A stretch of 9,223 nucleotides of DNA from Puniceicoccaceae bacterium (GCA_003566795.1 PXBU01000395.1:1-9223), one strand, 5' to 3'. Counted from the stretch's first letter, positions 1 to 5,929 are shown. The notes: generated from the sequence alone by a model not told the origin. Numbers and translations are program-made.

Positions 1-692
1 CCCTGATCTCTGAGCGCATTGGCGGCGTCTCTCCCAATTTCACCGATGTTGGCGAGTGCGGGGCCGATACCTGTCACCACTCTTGCCAGGACCAGATTGA
101 TTGCTTCGGCCATGGTGATCTGGTTGCCGCCTTCGCCGATATCATTCATCTCGATGCGGGGGAGTCGCACCGTCTGGCCAACGCCCATGGCACCGACATA
201 CACCGTCCCTTCTTCGATCACCAGTTTGCGAATGACGACTTGTTTTTTCGCGCCCTCGTCCGGTTCAGGGTCCCGTGTGTCTCTGGGGCCGGTGAATGCC
301 TCAATATTGTCGAGTATTTGTTGTACGTTCGAGCTTCTGGCAGTCCTCTCATAGCTCATGGCGGGCCGTTGAATGATAATTTCGTCGATGACGATCTTAT
401 CGCTGAAAATAGTGCCAGTATCGACCCGTATGTCGATTTGCCCGAGCGCGAAGATATTTTCACTTTTAAAACCCTCGGGATTGCCGACGTTCAGGCCCTT
501 GAGGGTGCCGCTGCCGGAGAAGGGGGACACGTTGGCGGATTCCAGCGTGACTGAGGTTTGAGTCACCTGCGGTCCAAAGGTTTCCACGCCCCGTTTGATT
601 CCACTGTTGAGAAGGCTTCCGCCGACGAAATAAAGCAGAACGCCCGTGATAACGATCAGGCCTACAAATGCAGTGATGAGTTTTTTAATCAT
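1..692 (-). CDS. AsmA-like membrane-anchored protein, partial (C-terminus off left edge)
   Basis: The open frame begins with ATG at 692 and runs without a stop to the window edge, giving 230 codons; the C-terminus is missing. Residues 1-4 are MIKK, and a hydrophobic segment at about 5-25 is a single N-terminal membrane anchor. The remainder looks periplasmic. It has the beta-rich pattern of small AsmA-like proteins: a 'SGSGTLKGLNVGNPEGF' stretch near residues 59-75, then 'SDKIVIDEIIIQRP'. AsmA-family proteins act in envelope and outer-membrane lipid homeostasis; that role is family knowledge and is not shown here. No Shine-Dalgarno is visible before the ATG. The gene is divergent from the rhomboid gene across 59 bp (693-751). 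The family call is fairly secure, the specific function unknown. Confidence 0.72.
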   Translation of the reverse strand, partial: MIKKLITAFVGLIVITGVLLYFVGGSLLNSGIKRGVETFGPQVTQTSVTLESANVSPFSGSGTLKGLNVGNPEGFKSENIFALGQIDIRVDTGTIFSDKIVIDEIIIQRPAMSYERTARSSNVQQILDNIEAFTGPRDTRDPEPDEGAKKQVVIRKLVIEEGTVYVGAMGVGQTVRLPRIEMNDIGEGGNQITMAEAINLVLARVVTGIGPALANIGEIGRDAANALRDQ

Positions 693-737
693 AATGGTTC
701 GTGTGGTTAAGGTTTGTGTGGCGGGTTGAATATGGCA

Positions 738-743
738 TATAAA
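738..743 (+). promoter_or_regulatory. Candidate -10 element for the rhomboid gene
   Basis: TATAAA lies in the 59-bp divergent gap and is a good match to the sigma-70 -10 consensus. The -35 region is poor: TTGTGT at 714-719 with an 18-bp spacer matches only in its TTG. Transcription would start near 749-750, almost at the GTG start codon at 752, leaving essentially no 5' leader. This is a weak, composition-based call. Confidence 0.3.
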
Positions 744-751
744 TCCTCGCT

Positions 752-1705
752 GTGGCGAGTGAGAAAAATGCAGTTTCGGTTGTGCCGGGCCCGGAGGATT
801 TTAATGTCCCCGAGGGGTGGTGCCCTGTTGCCGTTTATGCAACAACGCAACAAGCGCACGAAGCTGGTTTGGCCATTCTGGCGATGGGGCAAGCGTATTG
901 GCTGCAGCCGCATGAGGATAGCTACATCATTTGTGTCGCTGAGAGTAAGCTGGCAGACATCCATCGTGAATTAGAGGTGATGCAGCGCATGGGGCGTCAC
1001 TCGATCCCGCGAGGCAAGCCGGTATCCCATGCAGTTTTGGACTGTAGCGGGTGGAGTTTTCTCCTCTACGCCTTACTCTTAAGTGCCTGTTATGCGGCGC
1101 AATCTTTCCTGCCGATCCAGTCGGTCGGCCGGGTCGATGCGGTCAGGATGCTCGAAGGCGGCGAGTGGTGGCGCGCGCTCACGGCGCTGACGCTGCATGG
1201 TGACGTGGTGCACCTTGCATCGAATGTAGTGGCGGGCATCGGCTTTGCTTTTCTGCTCGCCCGCTTCTTTGGGGCCGGAGCCGCCTGGTTGTTGATCTTA
1301 TTTTCCGGGGTGGCCGGTAATGCCTTGAACGCCTGGGTGCATTATCCGGAGGCGCATTTATCCATCGGGGCCTCGACTGCAGTGTTTGGGGCACTCGGCC
1401 TCATCACTGGCGTCGGTCTCTGGATCGCACTGCTACAGCCGGCGGAGCGATGGACCATGCCCCGCTGGTTATTGCCCGCTTTTGGCGGACTCACGCTGCT
1501 GGGCCTTTTGGGGATCGGGGATGGACTGGATATGCGGGTGGATGTCGCGGCTCATCTGAGTGGCTTCCTATGCGGGGGCCTTTTGGGCTTCGTCTGCGCG
1601 ACACGGCAAGCCGCCTTCGTCCGACTGGATCGCTATGGGCGATGGGTCGGCCTGCTGACGCTTACTTTGGTCGGTCTGGCTTGGTTGCTGGCGCTTACTG
1701 CTTGA
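752..1705 (+). CDS. Rhomboid-family intramembrane serine protease with N-terminal cytosolic domain
   Basis: This 317-aa polytopic protein should cleave transmembrane substrates within the inner membrane. The rhomboid signatures are complete. There is a loop-1 WR (W140, R141), H154 and N158 in 'HLASN' of TM2, the GxSx motif G206-A-S208-T with nucleophile S208 in TM4, and the partner H268 in 'AAHLSG' of TM6. Hydrophobic segments fall at about 101-119, 152-171, 174-194, 205-228, 239-256, 264-283 and 298-316, a 6+1 topology with the extra helix at the C-terminus. Residues 1-95 form a soluble domain with a beta-alpha-beta look, placed like the cytosolic domain of GlpG. GTG 752 is the earliest possible start, because TAA at 740-742 closes the frame just upstream. 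Its tail overlaps vapC by 11 bp. The substrate is unknown. Confidence 0.9.
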   Translation: MASEKNAVSVVPGPEDFNVPEGWCPVAVYATTQQAHEAGLAILAMGQAYWLQPHEDSYIICVAESKLADIHRELEVMQRMGRHSIPRGKPVSHAVLDCSGWSFLLYALLLSACYAAQSFLPIQSVGRVDAVRMLEGGEWWRALTALTLHGDVVHLASNVVAGIGFAFLLARFFGAGAAWLLILFSGVAGNALNAWVHYPEAHLSIGASTAVFGALGLITGVGLWIALLQPAERWTMPRWLLPAFGGLTLLGLLGIGDGLDMRVDVAAHLSGFLCGGLLGFVCATRQAAFVRLDRYGRWVGLLTLTLVGLAWLLALTA

Positions 1706-2126
1706 GTGGGTTCCAAACTTCCTCCAAGCCGAGTCCTCGAAAATCTTTTGTTTTTGTGGTAGCGAAGCGCGTCACCCCATGGTGTCGCAGGGTCAATCCG
1801 AGTCTGAGGTCAATGATCCGCCTGAAAGCAAAATTTTTATGTTGTGTGGCCTGCCAAACTTCGTCCATGACCGGAGCAGATTCAACGACTCGCCAGCTAC
1901 GATTCATCCGGAGGCGCTGACAGTAAGCCCCCGCCGCTTTCGGTGAAAGTGGTTGCGGGAAGATTTTAGCGTTACAGAGTTTGAGGAAGACTTCGACGAG
2001 CATCAACTCGCAGATAATTACTTCCCCGCTTCTTGCCAGCTCAAGCATGAACTGGCGCGCCCGCAGATGTTCCGGTGAATCTCTATTGGCCGAATGGACA
2101 ACAATATTTGTGTCAAAGCTGATCAT
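1695..2126 (-). CDS. vapC: VapC-family PIN-domain ribonuclease toxin
   Basis: This 143-aa protein is a type II toxin of the PIN family; such toxins are Mg-dependent endoribonucleases, often cutting tRNA or rRNA. It opens with 'MISFDTNIVV', where D5 is the first PIN acid. E40 and E45 lie in 'CELMLVEVF', D106 in 'RIIDLRLG', and D128 in 'TTKTKDFRGLGLEEVWNP', the usual C-terminal PIN arrangement. The start at 2126 is chosen over an upstream in-frame ATG at 2153 for two reasons: it begins directly at the first PIN beta-strand, and it forms an ATGA overlap with the vapB stop (2123-2126), which implies translational coupling. The 3' end overlaps the rhomboid 3' end tail to tail (1695-1705). The RNA target cannot be told from sequence. 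Confidence 0.9.
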   Translation of the reverse strand: MISFDTNIVVHSANRDSPEHLRARQFMLELARSGEVIICELMLVEVFLKLCNAKIFPQPLSPKAAGAYCQRLRMNRSWRVVESAPVMDEVWQATQHKNFAFRRIIDLRLGLTLRHHGVTRFATTKTKDFRGLGLEEVWNPLKQ

Positions 2127-2359
2127 GCTTCGTCGCGGGATGCCATATCCCATTCCGATTCAGGTAGGAGAGGTTCTCCCATGTCTGAAGCGTCGGGAAG
2201 TGTCCAGGTGCCGGCAGGGATCCGACCAGGAGGGTAAGCCTTCGTCACCGCTTCAACACCACGACGGACCACTTCGGCAAAGCTCATTTCATATTCCGCA
2301 GAGATGCGTTTTGCCTCCTTGTAGAGATGATCTGGAAATTGGACTTGAGTTTTTACCAT
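2123..2359 (-). CDS. vapB: VapB-like ribbon-helix-helix antitoxin
   Basis: This 78-aa protein directly precedes vapC and overlaps it by 4 bp. The N-terminal half has a ribbon-helix-helix shape: a beta strand at 2-8 (VKTQVQF), helix A at about 10-21 and helix B at about 26-40 ('SFAEVVRRGVEAV'). It should dimerise and bind the operon's operator. The C-terminal part (45-78) contains W52, P55 and W70 and is acidic, as expected of a disordered segment that wraps and blocks the VapC active site. Neutralisation and autorepression are family knowledge. The start ATG at 2359 has no Shine-Dalgarno, and the promoter sits so close that the mRNA may be leaderless. Assignment rests on fold pattern plus the neighbouring PIN gene. 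Confidence 0.87.
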   Translation of the reverse strand: MVKTQVQFPDHLYKEAKRISAEYEMSFAEVVRRGVEAVTKAYPPGRIPAGTWTLPDASDMGEPLLPESEWDMASRDEA

Positions 2360-2381
2360 GATGGCAATTTACCAGCATGGT
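2352..2381. promoter_or_regulatory. Candidate VapB(C) operator over the vapB -10 and start codon
   Basis: The inverted repeat ACCATG (2355-2360) / CATGGT (2376-2381) has 15 bp between its arms and brackets the -10 box. The same bases also contain two near-direct repeats of 13 bp, TTTACCATGATGG (2352-2364) and TTTACCAGCATGG (2368-2380), matching at 11 of 13 positions and offset by 16 bp. Ribbon-helix-helix antitoxins typically bind paired short repeats over their own promoter, so this is the expected autorepression site. It is inferred from position and symmetry only. Confidence 0.45.
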
Positions 2382-2394
2382 TGCGGGTTGTCAA
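2366..2394 (-). promoter_or_regulatory. Sigma-70-type promoter of vapBC
   Basis: Read on the minus strand, a perfect -35 hexamer TTGACA (2394-2389) is followed by exactly 17 bp and then TAAATT (2371-2366), which matches 4 of 6 bases of TATAAT. Transcription would begin about 7 bases past the -10, that is at or within a base or two of the vapB ATG at 2359. This is the best-formed promoter in the window. Confidence 0.6.
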
Positions 2395-2476
2395 GTGCCT
2401 CGCCAATCTTTATCCTAGTTTCGAAGGTGCAAAAATCTTTCAAAGTTGCGGGTCAGCGATCACTATCGCGCTGCGA

Positions 2477-3016
2477 TTAGGGGCCGGACTCGGCGAAGCG
2501 GGTTTTGTGTTCCCGGGAGACGGTGACGTATTTTTCGGCCATCGACTTGAGTCCCGCCCGCTCCTCTGGGCTGAGCGGGCGCACGACTTTTGCCGGGCTG
2601 CCCAGCACCAGGGAGCCTTCCGGAATCTGGGTGCCCTTGGTGACGAGGGCTCCGGCACCCACAATCGACTGTCGCCCAATCACCGATCCATCCAGAACGG
2701 TCGCCTGCATTCCGATCAGACATTCGTCGCCGATCTCGCAGGCATGGATCATGGCGGCGTGGCCCACGGTCACGTAGCGACCGATTTTGACGCCAAAATC
2801 ATCGGCCAAATGGACGATGCTGCCGTCTTGAATGTTGGAGCCCTCGCCAACTTCAATTCGGTTGATGTCGCCACGCAGCACCGCATTGTGCCAGACGCTG
2901 GAATTTTTACCGAGATGGACGGCCCCGATGACGACAGCTCCGCTCGCAATATAAACGGACTCGTCGATCCGGGGAGCCTGGTCGAGATACTTCGCGAGCC
3001 GCGCTTCGACGGTCAT
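2477..3016 (-). CDS. Gamma-class carbonic anhydrase family protein (left-handed beta-helix)
   Basis: This 179-aa protein belongs to the gamma carbonic anhydrase/YrdA-like hexapeptide-repeat family. It shows repeated I/V-G-x-x hexapeptide turns through about residues 20-145, then a C-terminal helix (150-165). The three metal ligands are present: H69 ('SIVHLADD'), H86 and H91 ('VGHAAMIHAC'). So are R48 and D50 ('VLRGDIN') and Q63, which help hold the active site and trimer in Cam. The acidic proton-shuttle loop of archaeal Cam is absent (only 17 residues separate H69 and H86), as in YrdA/CamH-type members, many of which lack demonstrated carbonic anhydrase activity. It lies 13 bp downstream of clpP and is very likely co-transcribed with it. 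Fold and metal binding are secure; catalytic activity is not. Confidence 0.9.
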   Translation of the reverse strand: MTVEARLAKYLDQAPRIDESVYIASGAVVIGAVHLGKNSSVWHNAVLRGDINRIEVGEGSNIQDGSIVHLADDFGVKIGRYVTVGHAAMIHACEIGDECLIGMQATVLDGSVIGRQSIVGAGALVTKGTQIPEGSLVLGSPAKVVRPLSPEERAGLKSMAEKYVTVSREHKTRFAESGP

Positions 3017-3029
3017 AGGAATCTCTTAT

Positions 3030-3608
3030 TTAGATTTTATCGACGATGGCATCGGCCAGGCCGTATTTGATCGCCTCGGCCGCCGTCATATAGAAGTCGC
3101 GGTCCGTGTCTTGCTGGATTTTTTCCAGCGGCTGGCCGGAGCTTTCCGAGAGGATCAGATTCAACTCATCGCGTAAGCGCTCCATCTCCTTGGCTTGGAT
3201 ATGGATGTCCACTGCCACGGCAATCATTTGGCCCGAAATCAAGGGCTGGTGGATGAGCACCCGCGAGTGCGGGTAGAGCAGGCGCTTCCCCTTGTCGGCC
3301 CCGCAAAGTAGGATCGAGCCCATACTCGCAGCCATCCCCGTCACGACGACTGTAATGGGTGAGCGGATCAGCTGCATCGTGTCGTAGATCGCCATGCCTG
3401 CGGTAATGGAGCCGCCGGGCGTGTTGATGTAGAAAGTGATTTCTTTGCCTGGGTCTTTAAACTCCAGATAAAGCAGCTTCTCGGTCACATCGCGGGCAGA
3501 TTTGTCACTGACCTCGCCCCACAGGAACACTTTGCGCTGATCCAGGAAGGTCTCCTGGATTTTGGACGGGTTTCCTTTTTCTTCTTTGGATTTATCTTTT
3601 TCGGACAT
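3030..3608 (-). CDS. clpP: ATP-dependent Clp protease proteolytic subunit, divergent ClpP paralogue
   Basis: This 192-aa serine peptidase should assemble into the double-heptamer chamber fed by ClpX or ClpA/ClpC. The catalytic triad is intact: S95 in 'GMAASMGS', H120 in 'SRVLIHQP' and D171 in 'QQDTDRDF'. The oxyanion-loop region 'INTPGGSITAGMAIYDTM' is typical. The N-terminus is unusual: the first 25 residues are charged and lysine-rich, and lack the 'RGER.YDIYSRLL' segment of canonical ClpP. The handle region after 'IHQP' is about two residues longer than in E. coli. The body resembles chlamydial ClpP1, suggesting one member of a two-ClpP set. The ATG at 3608 is preferred over a TTG at 3662, because the extension has no family counterpart and the TTG lies inside a hairpin. 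No Shine-Dalgarno is visible. Confidence 0.92.
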   Translation of the reverse strand: MSEKDKSKEEKGNPSKIQETFLDQRKVFLWGEVSDKSARDVTEKLLYLEFKDPGKEITFYINTPGGSITAGMAIYDTMQLIRSPITVVVTGMAASMGSILLCGADKGKRLLYPHSRVLIHQPLISGQMIAVAVDIHIQAKEMERLRDELNLILSESSGQPLEKIQQDTDRDFYMTAAEAIKYGLADAIVDKI

Positions 3609-3644
3609 TTTGATCGGGTGGTGTTTTGAGTTGCAGCAGAACAC

Positions 3645-3665
3645 AGCTTGAGGATTTTTCAAGCT
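3645..3665 (-). other. Intercistronic hairpin between rpiB and clpP
   Basis: A perfect 7-bp inverted repeat, AGCTTGA (3645-3651) and TCAAGCT (3659-3665), has a 7-base loop. It starts about 9 bases after the rpiB stop and ends 36 bases before the clpP ATG. No U-run follows it on the minus strand, so it is more likely an mRNA processing or stability element, or a weak pause, than a classical terminator. Confidence 0.45.
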
Positions 3666-3674
3666 ACGTTTACT

Positions 3675-4121
3675 TTAGTCGACTTCGATTTTGTTGATGC
3701 GGCGTTCGTGACGCCCCCCCTCAAAGGTCGCATCGAGCCATTTGGTGACAATTTTAAGCGCGAGTGCTTCCGGCACCGGACGTGCGCCGATGGCGATACA
3801 GTTGGCATTGTTGTGTTCTTTGGTTAGCTGCGCCGACCACTCATCCCAACAAACGCCGCAGCGCACACCTTTGACTTTATTCGCGACGATGGCTTCCCCG
3901 TTACCGCTACCGCCCAGCACGATGCCGCAATCGGCTTCGCCGCTCGCCACCGCCTCTGCGGCTGGCCGCACGAAGTCGGGGTAGTCACAGGATGTCTCGG
4001 AGTCGCATCCGAAATCGAGCACCTTGTGCCCAAGTGCTTCCAGCATCGAGATGATCGGTGCTTTGAGAGGGTATCCGGCATGGTCGGTGCCGATGGATAC
4101 GGTGAGTGGTTTTTCGTTCAT
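3675..4121 (-). CDS. rpiB: Ribose-5-phosphate isomerase B (RpiB/LacAB family)
   Basis: This 148-aa protein interconverts ribose-5-phosphate and ribulose-5-phosphate in the cytosolic pentose phosphate pathway. It opens with the Rossmann-like 'VSIGTDHAGYPLK' (D13, H14). Family residues include 'DYPDF' (46-50), the phosphate/anion-hole loop 'GGSGNGE' (70-76), 'KEHNNAN' with H103 and N104, R114, and 'GGRHERR' (136-141). The E. coli catalytic cysteine (C66) position is glycine here. The glutamate of 'GNGE' (E76) matches the catalytic base of the Mycobacterium-type RpiB, so this is the Glu-dependent subtype. The ATG at 4121 is preferred over an in-frame GTG at 4151, which adds ten residues without family support. 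clpP follows after 66 bp in the same direction. No clear promoter or Shine-Dalgarno is seen upstream. Confidence 0.93.
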   Translation of the reverse strand: MNEKPLTVSIGTDHAGYPLKAPIISMLEALGHKVLDFGCDSETSCDYPDFVRPAAEAVASGEADCGIVLGGSGNGEAIVANKVKGVRCGVCWDEWSAQLTKEHNNANCIAIGARPVPEALALKIVTKWLDATFEGGRHERRINKIEVD

Positions 4122-4144
4122 TTTGACTGGAAGTAGCTGGTCCG

Positions 4145-4176
4145 CCCCCACGGATCAATCCTCAATCCGCAAGGGG
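4145..4176 (-). other. Structured 5' leader upstream of rpiB (interrupted inverted repeat)
   Basis: On the plus strand the arms are CCCC plus CGGAT (4146-4149, 4151-4155) and ATCCG plus GGGG (4165-4169, 4173-4176), with a 9-base loop and a small asymmetric internal loop. The loop region carries a tandem heptamer TCAATCC (4155-4161, 4162-4168). The structure ends 23 bases before the rpiB ATG. No U-tract follows on either strand, which argues against an intrinsic terminator. It may influence rpiB mRNA stability or translation. Confidence 0.4.
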
Positions 4177-4252
4177 AACAAAAGATTTTGGGGCGAGGGA
4201 GGTGATGGCCTGTTCACGTGGCTTCCGCTTTAGCGTTCAATCTGCCGTGCGG

Positions 4253-4267
4253 TGGCATCCATTGCCA
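4253..4267 (-). terminator. Short hairpin just past the deacetylase stop (weak terminator candidate)
   Basis: TGGCA (4253-4257) and TGCCA (4263-4267) form a 5-bp stem with a 5-base loop, starting one base after the deacetylase stop codon on the minus strand. The following bases are GC-rich rather than T-rich, so an efficient intrinsic terminator is doubtful. It could instead be a 3'-end stability hairpin. Confidence 0.25.
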
Positions 4268-5929
4268 TCAATGCTCAGCTTGTATTCGGTAAAATGCGAT
4301 CGGGTCTGCAAGGTCCGGTGCCGGTAGGCGCAGTTCGGTAGCTCCAAACACGGTATGGATGGTTTCCCATGGGCCGTCCTGGAGGTCGTGCGTCCTTTGT
4401 AGGTGGTAAATCGGTGCACCCCGGTCCCACCTAAAGTGTAGCTCGCCCATAGCACTCCTCTGAAGTGAAGCCTGAAAGGGGGGAGGCACGGCAACGGTGG
4501 TAGAGAAAGTGCCCTCAAGTTGACCGAGTTCATCCGGATCGCCGTTGGCTCCAAAAGTTGCCACCAGCTCACTATTCGGCAAAATCAATGGACCTCGCCA
4601 GTCATGTTTCAGGCGCACCTGGTCATCCGGTAAAACCTCCATTGTGAAATCACCCCACATGCTGCCGATCTCGAACGCTCCAGGCGTCCATATCACACTC
4701 CAGTCGTCGATCAGGTGGGCGCTGTTGTTGCGAATGCGGATTTGCCCTTGAAACCCGGTCGGCCGCGAATTCGGATTCCAGATGTTCGTGGCCTCGATTT
4801 CCAGCTCAACGCCCGCTACCGCCATTTTTCGAAGCTGCACGCGCTGAAAAGCATTTGCAGGTGTCGGATAGTTCAGTGCCTTGTTGCCCACCGATCGGAA
4901 ATTCCCCTGAGGAAAGGAGTTGCTGATGGCTTCGCTCTCGGGCACAGGATCATAGGTGAGCGGACTCAGCATCCCTGCCGCCATCGCCTCGTTGGCGGGC
5001 AGTGGGTCGCGCATCCAGTCGACCGCCGTACTCATGCCGACCACCCATACGTTTGGCTGCTGCAGCGCCCATCCCAGAAACTCGTTCAGGGCATCAATGT
5101 TGTCTTGTTGCGGTGCTGATGGACTCCCTAGCCAAGGCGCCGCGTGCAACCAAATGCCTAGCGGCACCCGGTTGCCTTGGTAGCGATCCAGAAAATTATC
5201 TTTGAACAGTTGCACCAGAGACTCGCGGGTGCCGCTCGGATCCATTTCCTTTGGGTGCCTGCTGCCGTCACGTTCATAGAGTAGCCACATCGGAATCTCC
5301 ATTAGATCCGGCAAACTGGAGGAGGGCCCCGTCCCCGTCCAGAGTGTTTGCTGCAAACCGTCGTGCAGGGTGTACGGCCAAATCATTTCCGAGGGCGAAA
5401 CACTAAATTTTCCGAGGGGCTCAGTGACCGATGTGCTGTAGTCAAACCCAAGTGCATGCAAGGCCTCATAAGTGGCTGCATTAAAAGCCAGATAGGGTGC
5501 GCGAAAGCCGCGAATCTCCTCCAGTGGGATATCAGCCATTCGGTGCAAAGTCTCGCGGCAGCCTTCGATCTCACGCACCCAGGTAAGAAAGTCTGTGCCG
5601 ACGCCTGTCGAGTGTGTGATGGTGTGGGTCGCAATTTCGTGCCCGGCAGCATGGAGCTTATGCACGAGGTAATAGTCCGTATAGTTGTTGCTGACAAAAA
5701 AGGTAAAGCCGACCGGTGACCCGTCCGCATGCTGATGCTGCGAAATCAGCTGGATCATTTCGTAGATATTCGGATTCACCGCATCATCAAAAGTCACGAA
5801 AATGAACTGAGGGATGTCTTCCCGAATCAAGTTGCCCGGAGCCTCCACCGAGACAGGGATGATTGTCGCGCAGAGGTCCAGCCATGTGCCGAGGATTCCG
5901 ACTAAAAAAAGATGGGGGATCTGCCTCAC
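4268..5929 (-). CDS. Secreted polysaccharide deacetylase (chitin-deacetylase-like) with CBM2-like domain
   Basis: This 553-aa exported carbohydrate esterase 4 enzyme should remove N- or O-acetyl groups from a polysaccharide. An N-terminal hydrophobic segment (about 7-22) is a probable signal peptide. The NodB-type catalytic core (about 40-305) carries motif 1 'TFDD' (D48, D49), motif 2 H102-x3-H106, motif 3 'RAPY' (143-146) and a late 'WLHAAPW' (H262). The 'VTFDDAVNPNIYEMI' style matches chitin-deacetylase-like proteins. Residues about 373-463 look like a carbohydrate-binding module of family 2 ('GFQGQIRIRN', W410, W414, W425, W444). Residues 484-553 form a short beta module ending 'FYRIQ', common at the C-termini of secreted verrucomicrobial proteins. 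GTG at 5929 is the only plausible start before the signal peptide; AGGA lies only 3 bases upstream. Substrate (chitin, xylan or peptidoglycan) is unresolved. Confidence 0.85.
   Translation of the reverse strand: MRQIPHLFLVGILGTWLDLCATIIPVSVEAPGNLIREDIPQFIFVTFDDAVNPNIYEMIQLISQHQHADGSPVGFTFFVSNNYTDYYLVHKLHAAGHEIATHTITHSTGVGTDFLTWVREIEGCRETLHRMADIPLEEIRGFRAPYLAFNAATYEALHALGFDYSTSVTEPLGKFSVSPSEMIWPYTLHDGLQQTLWTGTGPSSSLPDLMEIPMWLLYERDGSRHPKEMDPSGTRESLVQLFKDNFLDRYQGNRVPLGIWLHAAPWLGSPSAPQQDNIDALNEFLGWALQQPNVWVVGMSTAVDWMRDPLPANEAMAAGMLSPLTYDPVPESEAISNSFPQGNFRSVGNKALNYPTPANAFQRVQLRKMAVAGVELEIEATNIWNPNSRPTGFQGQIRIRNNSAHLIDDWSVIWTPGAFEIGSMWGDFTMEVLPDDQVRLKHDWRGPLILPNSELVATFGANGDPDELGQLEGTFSTTVAVPPPFQASLQRSAMGELHFRWDRGAPIYHLQRTHDLQDGPWETIHTVFGATELRLPAPDLADPIAFYRIQAEH

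Noticed and set aside
714..974. Two overlapping small frames (plus and minus) over the start of the rhomboid gene
   Set aside because: Both overlap the rhomboid coding frame in other frames and show no domain pattern or initiation signal of their own.
2327..3070. Plus-strand open frame of 247 codons opposite the gamma-CA gene
   Set aside because: Antisense shadow of a clear hexapeptide-repeat protein. The product looks like reversed-codon composition and matches nothing I recognise.
3609..3662. 18-residue extension of ClpP from a TTG codon
   Set aside because: It begins within a perfect hairpin, has no family support, and a normal ATG is available at 3608.
4122..4151. Ten-residue GTG-start extension of RpiB
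   Set aside because: It does not resemble RpiB N-termini and starts inside the inverted repeat of the leader; ATG 4121 sits just before the conserved first strand.
4237..4572. Minus-strand frame of 111 codons over the 3' end of the deacetylase gene
   Set aside because: Out-of-frame shadow; the deacetylase frame there encodes the recognisable C-terminal 'FYRIQ' module.
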